Shown one piece after another: positions 61,850 to 64,000 of a stretch of 64,000 nt of DNA. Each line of letters starts with the position of its first letter. The stretch's first letter is position 1. Position numbers and translations under genes: made by a program. Source of the DNA: Kalmusia sp. IMI 367209. Its lineage: Eukaryota > Ascomycota > Dothideomycetes > Pleosporales > Didymosphaeriaceae. The stretch spans positions 1,922,001 to 1,986,000 of the forward strand of contig JAPEUQ010000001.1 of assembly GCA_027946365.1 (NCBI GenBank). The letters run 5' to 3'. The notes under the pieces are model-generated. The model made no database searches. It saw only the letters and a program-made list of their open reading frames with translations, and was not told the DNA's origin.

Positions 61850-62486
61850 GGGAAAAGAACGGCGATGTCTGTGTTTGGCGCGCTGAAAAGGCCATGCGAC
61901 TGGAACACAATATTCATCCTACTTCCAAGGCATTAGATGGCGTTTGGTATGTGGCATAGCGTCTGGCATGGCGCTTATATATGGAGAATTGCTGTCACTG
62001 CAATGGGCAATCTTGCAAGAGAGGCATGCGGTGATCATGATGCTTCTCCACTCTCCGCTGTATATATTCCTTGTGCTCATCATTTCTGTATAATCTACTG
62101 TACTATGAATTTCGAACGCAGAAAGTTCACATGTTGACGCATGTTCATCCAGCTAGTAACTTTGAGGATGACTTGATATAGCCACAGGTTAATGCACGCG
62201 TTGTGTCTTTACTATATACACTTTTAATGTGAATACTTGCAAGAAACTTTCAATAGATACCTTTGCTCGCACCTTCCGTGTTTACTGCGTTTTGCTGCAT
62301 AAGTCCAAAACACCGTTGAATGGCCTAGGCGCTCTTTCCCCAGACCTCGAATTCGAAGTAGCGCTAACGAGCTTGGCATCGGCTGCAATCAACATAAACT
62401 CAGATTCTTTAACTCCCCACTACCGAGTCTCCTACACCACACCCCACAACAACAATTCCAGCCTAATAACAGAAGCACCCACTGCG
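61850..62486. other. intergenic region
   Basis: 3' flank of PAM16 and promoter of the poly(A) polymerase gene. The reading frame of the next gene is open back to 62229, so part of this may be 5' UTR or extra N-terminus. No other gene seen. Confidence 0.45.
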
Positions 62487-64000
62487 ATGGCGGATCGTCC
62501 GCAGCAGAAACGGCGGTCGCGTGATCTGCGAGACCGCATGACCGGTGGACATAATGTTCGTAGTGGTCATCCCGCCGAACAACGCCAGCAGCAGAATGGC
62601 AGTGCTCCCAGCCGTAGCGAATTCACCTTTTCCAGCGACACGCGCGGCCCTCAATTTCCTCCCGCTGGTCCTTCTCTCGAGCGTGGACCGCAACGCAACC
62701 GTGGTCGTGGTCGTGGTCGCGGCGGCGCATCCGGCAAGAACAGCGCGCGTCCTTATATCCGCGGTGGCGACGCAAGCGTTCCATCGCATCACCGTGGCAG
62801 ACATAACAAGCCATACTCAAGGCGTCAAGCCCCGCATGAGCGAGCTCTGCTTCAAACTCGTGACGATAACACGGAGCACTTTCTTGGTGTAGCAGCAAAC
62901 ACAAAGAAATTCCGTGATCTAGCAGATTTGTCTGATGACGAAGAGGCTGATATGGATACTGATAGCGAGAACTCGGAAGACAATAATAGTGCCACAGCCC
63001 AAGGCAAAACCAAGGTTGCCCGCACGCAGTCAAGCAGCCGCGCAGACGGCAATTCTGTGCCCAAGTGGTCTAATCCTGACCCGTATACTGTTCTACCACC
63101 GCCCGAAGAGACGACCGGAAAGCGCATTGACTTCGTCAAGCTCATCCGCAAAGCAAAAAATGAAGTCGCCGAGCAAAATGATGCGACCAACGCTGTAGCC
63201 GCCAACGATGACTTTATATCGTTCGGTGAAGATGACAATGGTGGCGTGCATGCTCTTGACAGAGATCAAACTACGGTGACTTCTAGATCGCATCGATCTT
63301 CACAGGACCACTCTTTACAAGGATCACTCAATGAGGTCGCGGCTACTGGATCGCTCGCATCTGCGAACCATCATGCTAAACGCTCAGCTGAAGCGGCAGG
63401 TCTTCCGGCCAGGCCCCAACATGCAGGTAGCTCTTTGAAGCGTAAGCGCGCACGGCCTGTAGGCATGCTCACAGATTGCTGGCAACCCTATCCCGATTGC
63501 GATCTTGCGCCCTGGGCTAGACGACACGATTTAGAGCGTCTTCGCAATGACCCTGCTAAACTGTAAGTCTTCCTTCATTTCATCGCATTGGAGTCATCTG
63601 CTCACATACCCTAAGGCTCCACAATGAAATATTGGATTTCCACGACTTTGTAGCACCTCGGCCGCGGGATACAACGATCCGCCAGAATCTGATCCAACGA
63701 GTGCAGTCGGCGGTAGGTAGGAGCCTATTCCATCATCCTGGTAGCATCCGCTGTTTTGGCTCATTCCCTATTGGTCTCTACCTACCGACGGCCGACATGG
63801 ACCTGGTCTACGTCTCCGATTCTCTCAACAACGGTGGTGCTGCTGTCCTACCCCAGCCAAAGTACGGGAAGATGAAGAACATCGCGGATAAACTTGTTCG
63901 CATGGGTGTTGCCTCCTACGATCCTAGTCCGCTCATTATTTCAAAGGCCAGGGTCCCCATCATCAAGTTCAACGATGCAGTGACGCGCCTACCAGTTGAT
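62487..64000 (+). CDS. TRF4/5-type non-canonical poly(A) polymerase, 3' partial
   Basis: Nucleotidyltransferase of the TRAMP/Cid14 type that adds oligo(A) to nuclear RNAs for exosome decay. Exons 62487-63562 and 63616 to beyond the window (intron 53 bases, GTAAGT donor). The N-terminal 330 residues are disordered and contain an RGRGRGRGG tract, an acidic LSDDEEADMDTDSE patch and a basic KRKRARP before the conserved WQPYPDCDLAPWARR region. The catalytic domain begins RCFGSFPIGLYLPTADMDLV, with the G-S motif and the D-x-D metal-binding pair (ADMDLV), then VPIIKFND. The stop is outside the window. The ATG at 62487 (MADRPQQKRRS) is chosen; no earlier ATG in the open frame looks typical. Confidence 0.88.

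Overview
The window is nuclear DNA of a filamentous ascomycete (Pezizomycotina, possibly Dothideomycetes; the class is an inference). The evidence is protein-coding genes broken by short introns of about 45-70 bases with GT-AG ends and CTAAC/CTGAC-like branch sites, fungal-type housekeeping proteins (Nst1, Hgh1, Rho2, Pcm1, mL40, Pam16, a Trf4-like poly(A) polymerase), a Zn2Cys6 regulator and several fungal membrane transporters. There are no operons, ribosome-binding sites, CRISPR arrays or rRNA genes, and I found no convincing tRNA. All gene models below were spliced by eye, with reading phase checked across each junction.

Region 1-8.5 kb is a maltose-utilisation (MAL-type) cluster: an alpha-glucoside permease cut by the window edge, a Zn2Cys6 activator, a decayed minus-strand gene, and an alpha-glucosidase with seven exons. 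Region 8.5-20 kb holds a small spliced gene of unknown function, an AT-rich gap, a proline-rich protein with a hydrophobic C-terminus, HGH1, an MFS transporter and a secreted tannase/feruloyl-esterase-type enzyme. Region 20-30 kb has an F-box/LRR-like protein carrying an exact 42-base internal duplication, mitochondrial GatA, a 3-kb stretch with no long ORFs that conceals a two-exon metallothionein of 26 residues, and phosphoacetylglucosamine mutase with two microexons.

Region 30-47.5 kb carries NST1 and the divergent rho2 gene, mitochondrial ribosomal protein mL40, a protein with an LPAELRNRIYE-type motif, a candidate secreted protein, a membrane protein and a six-exon MFS transporter. Region 47.5-52.6 kb is gene-poor, with remains of a decayed gene and a 77-base imperfect tandem repeat. 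Region 52.6-64 kb holds a CSC1/OSCA-type channel, a spliced gene of unknown function, a PEX24/PEX30-type peroxisomal peroxin, PAM16 and the 5' part of a TRF4/5-type poly(A) polymerase that runs off the window.

Functionally the genes do not form one pathway, apart from the MAL cluster. The most notable items are the hidden metallothionein, the microexons in the mutase gene, two probable GC-AG introns (one isolating the PAM16 start codon), and several decayed or newly inferred genes in the apparently empty stretches.
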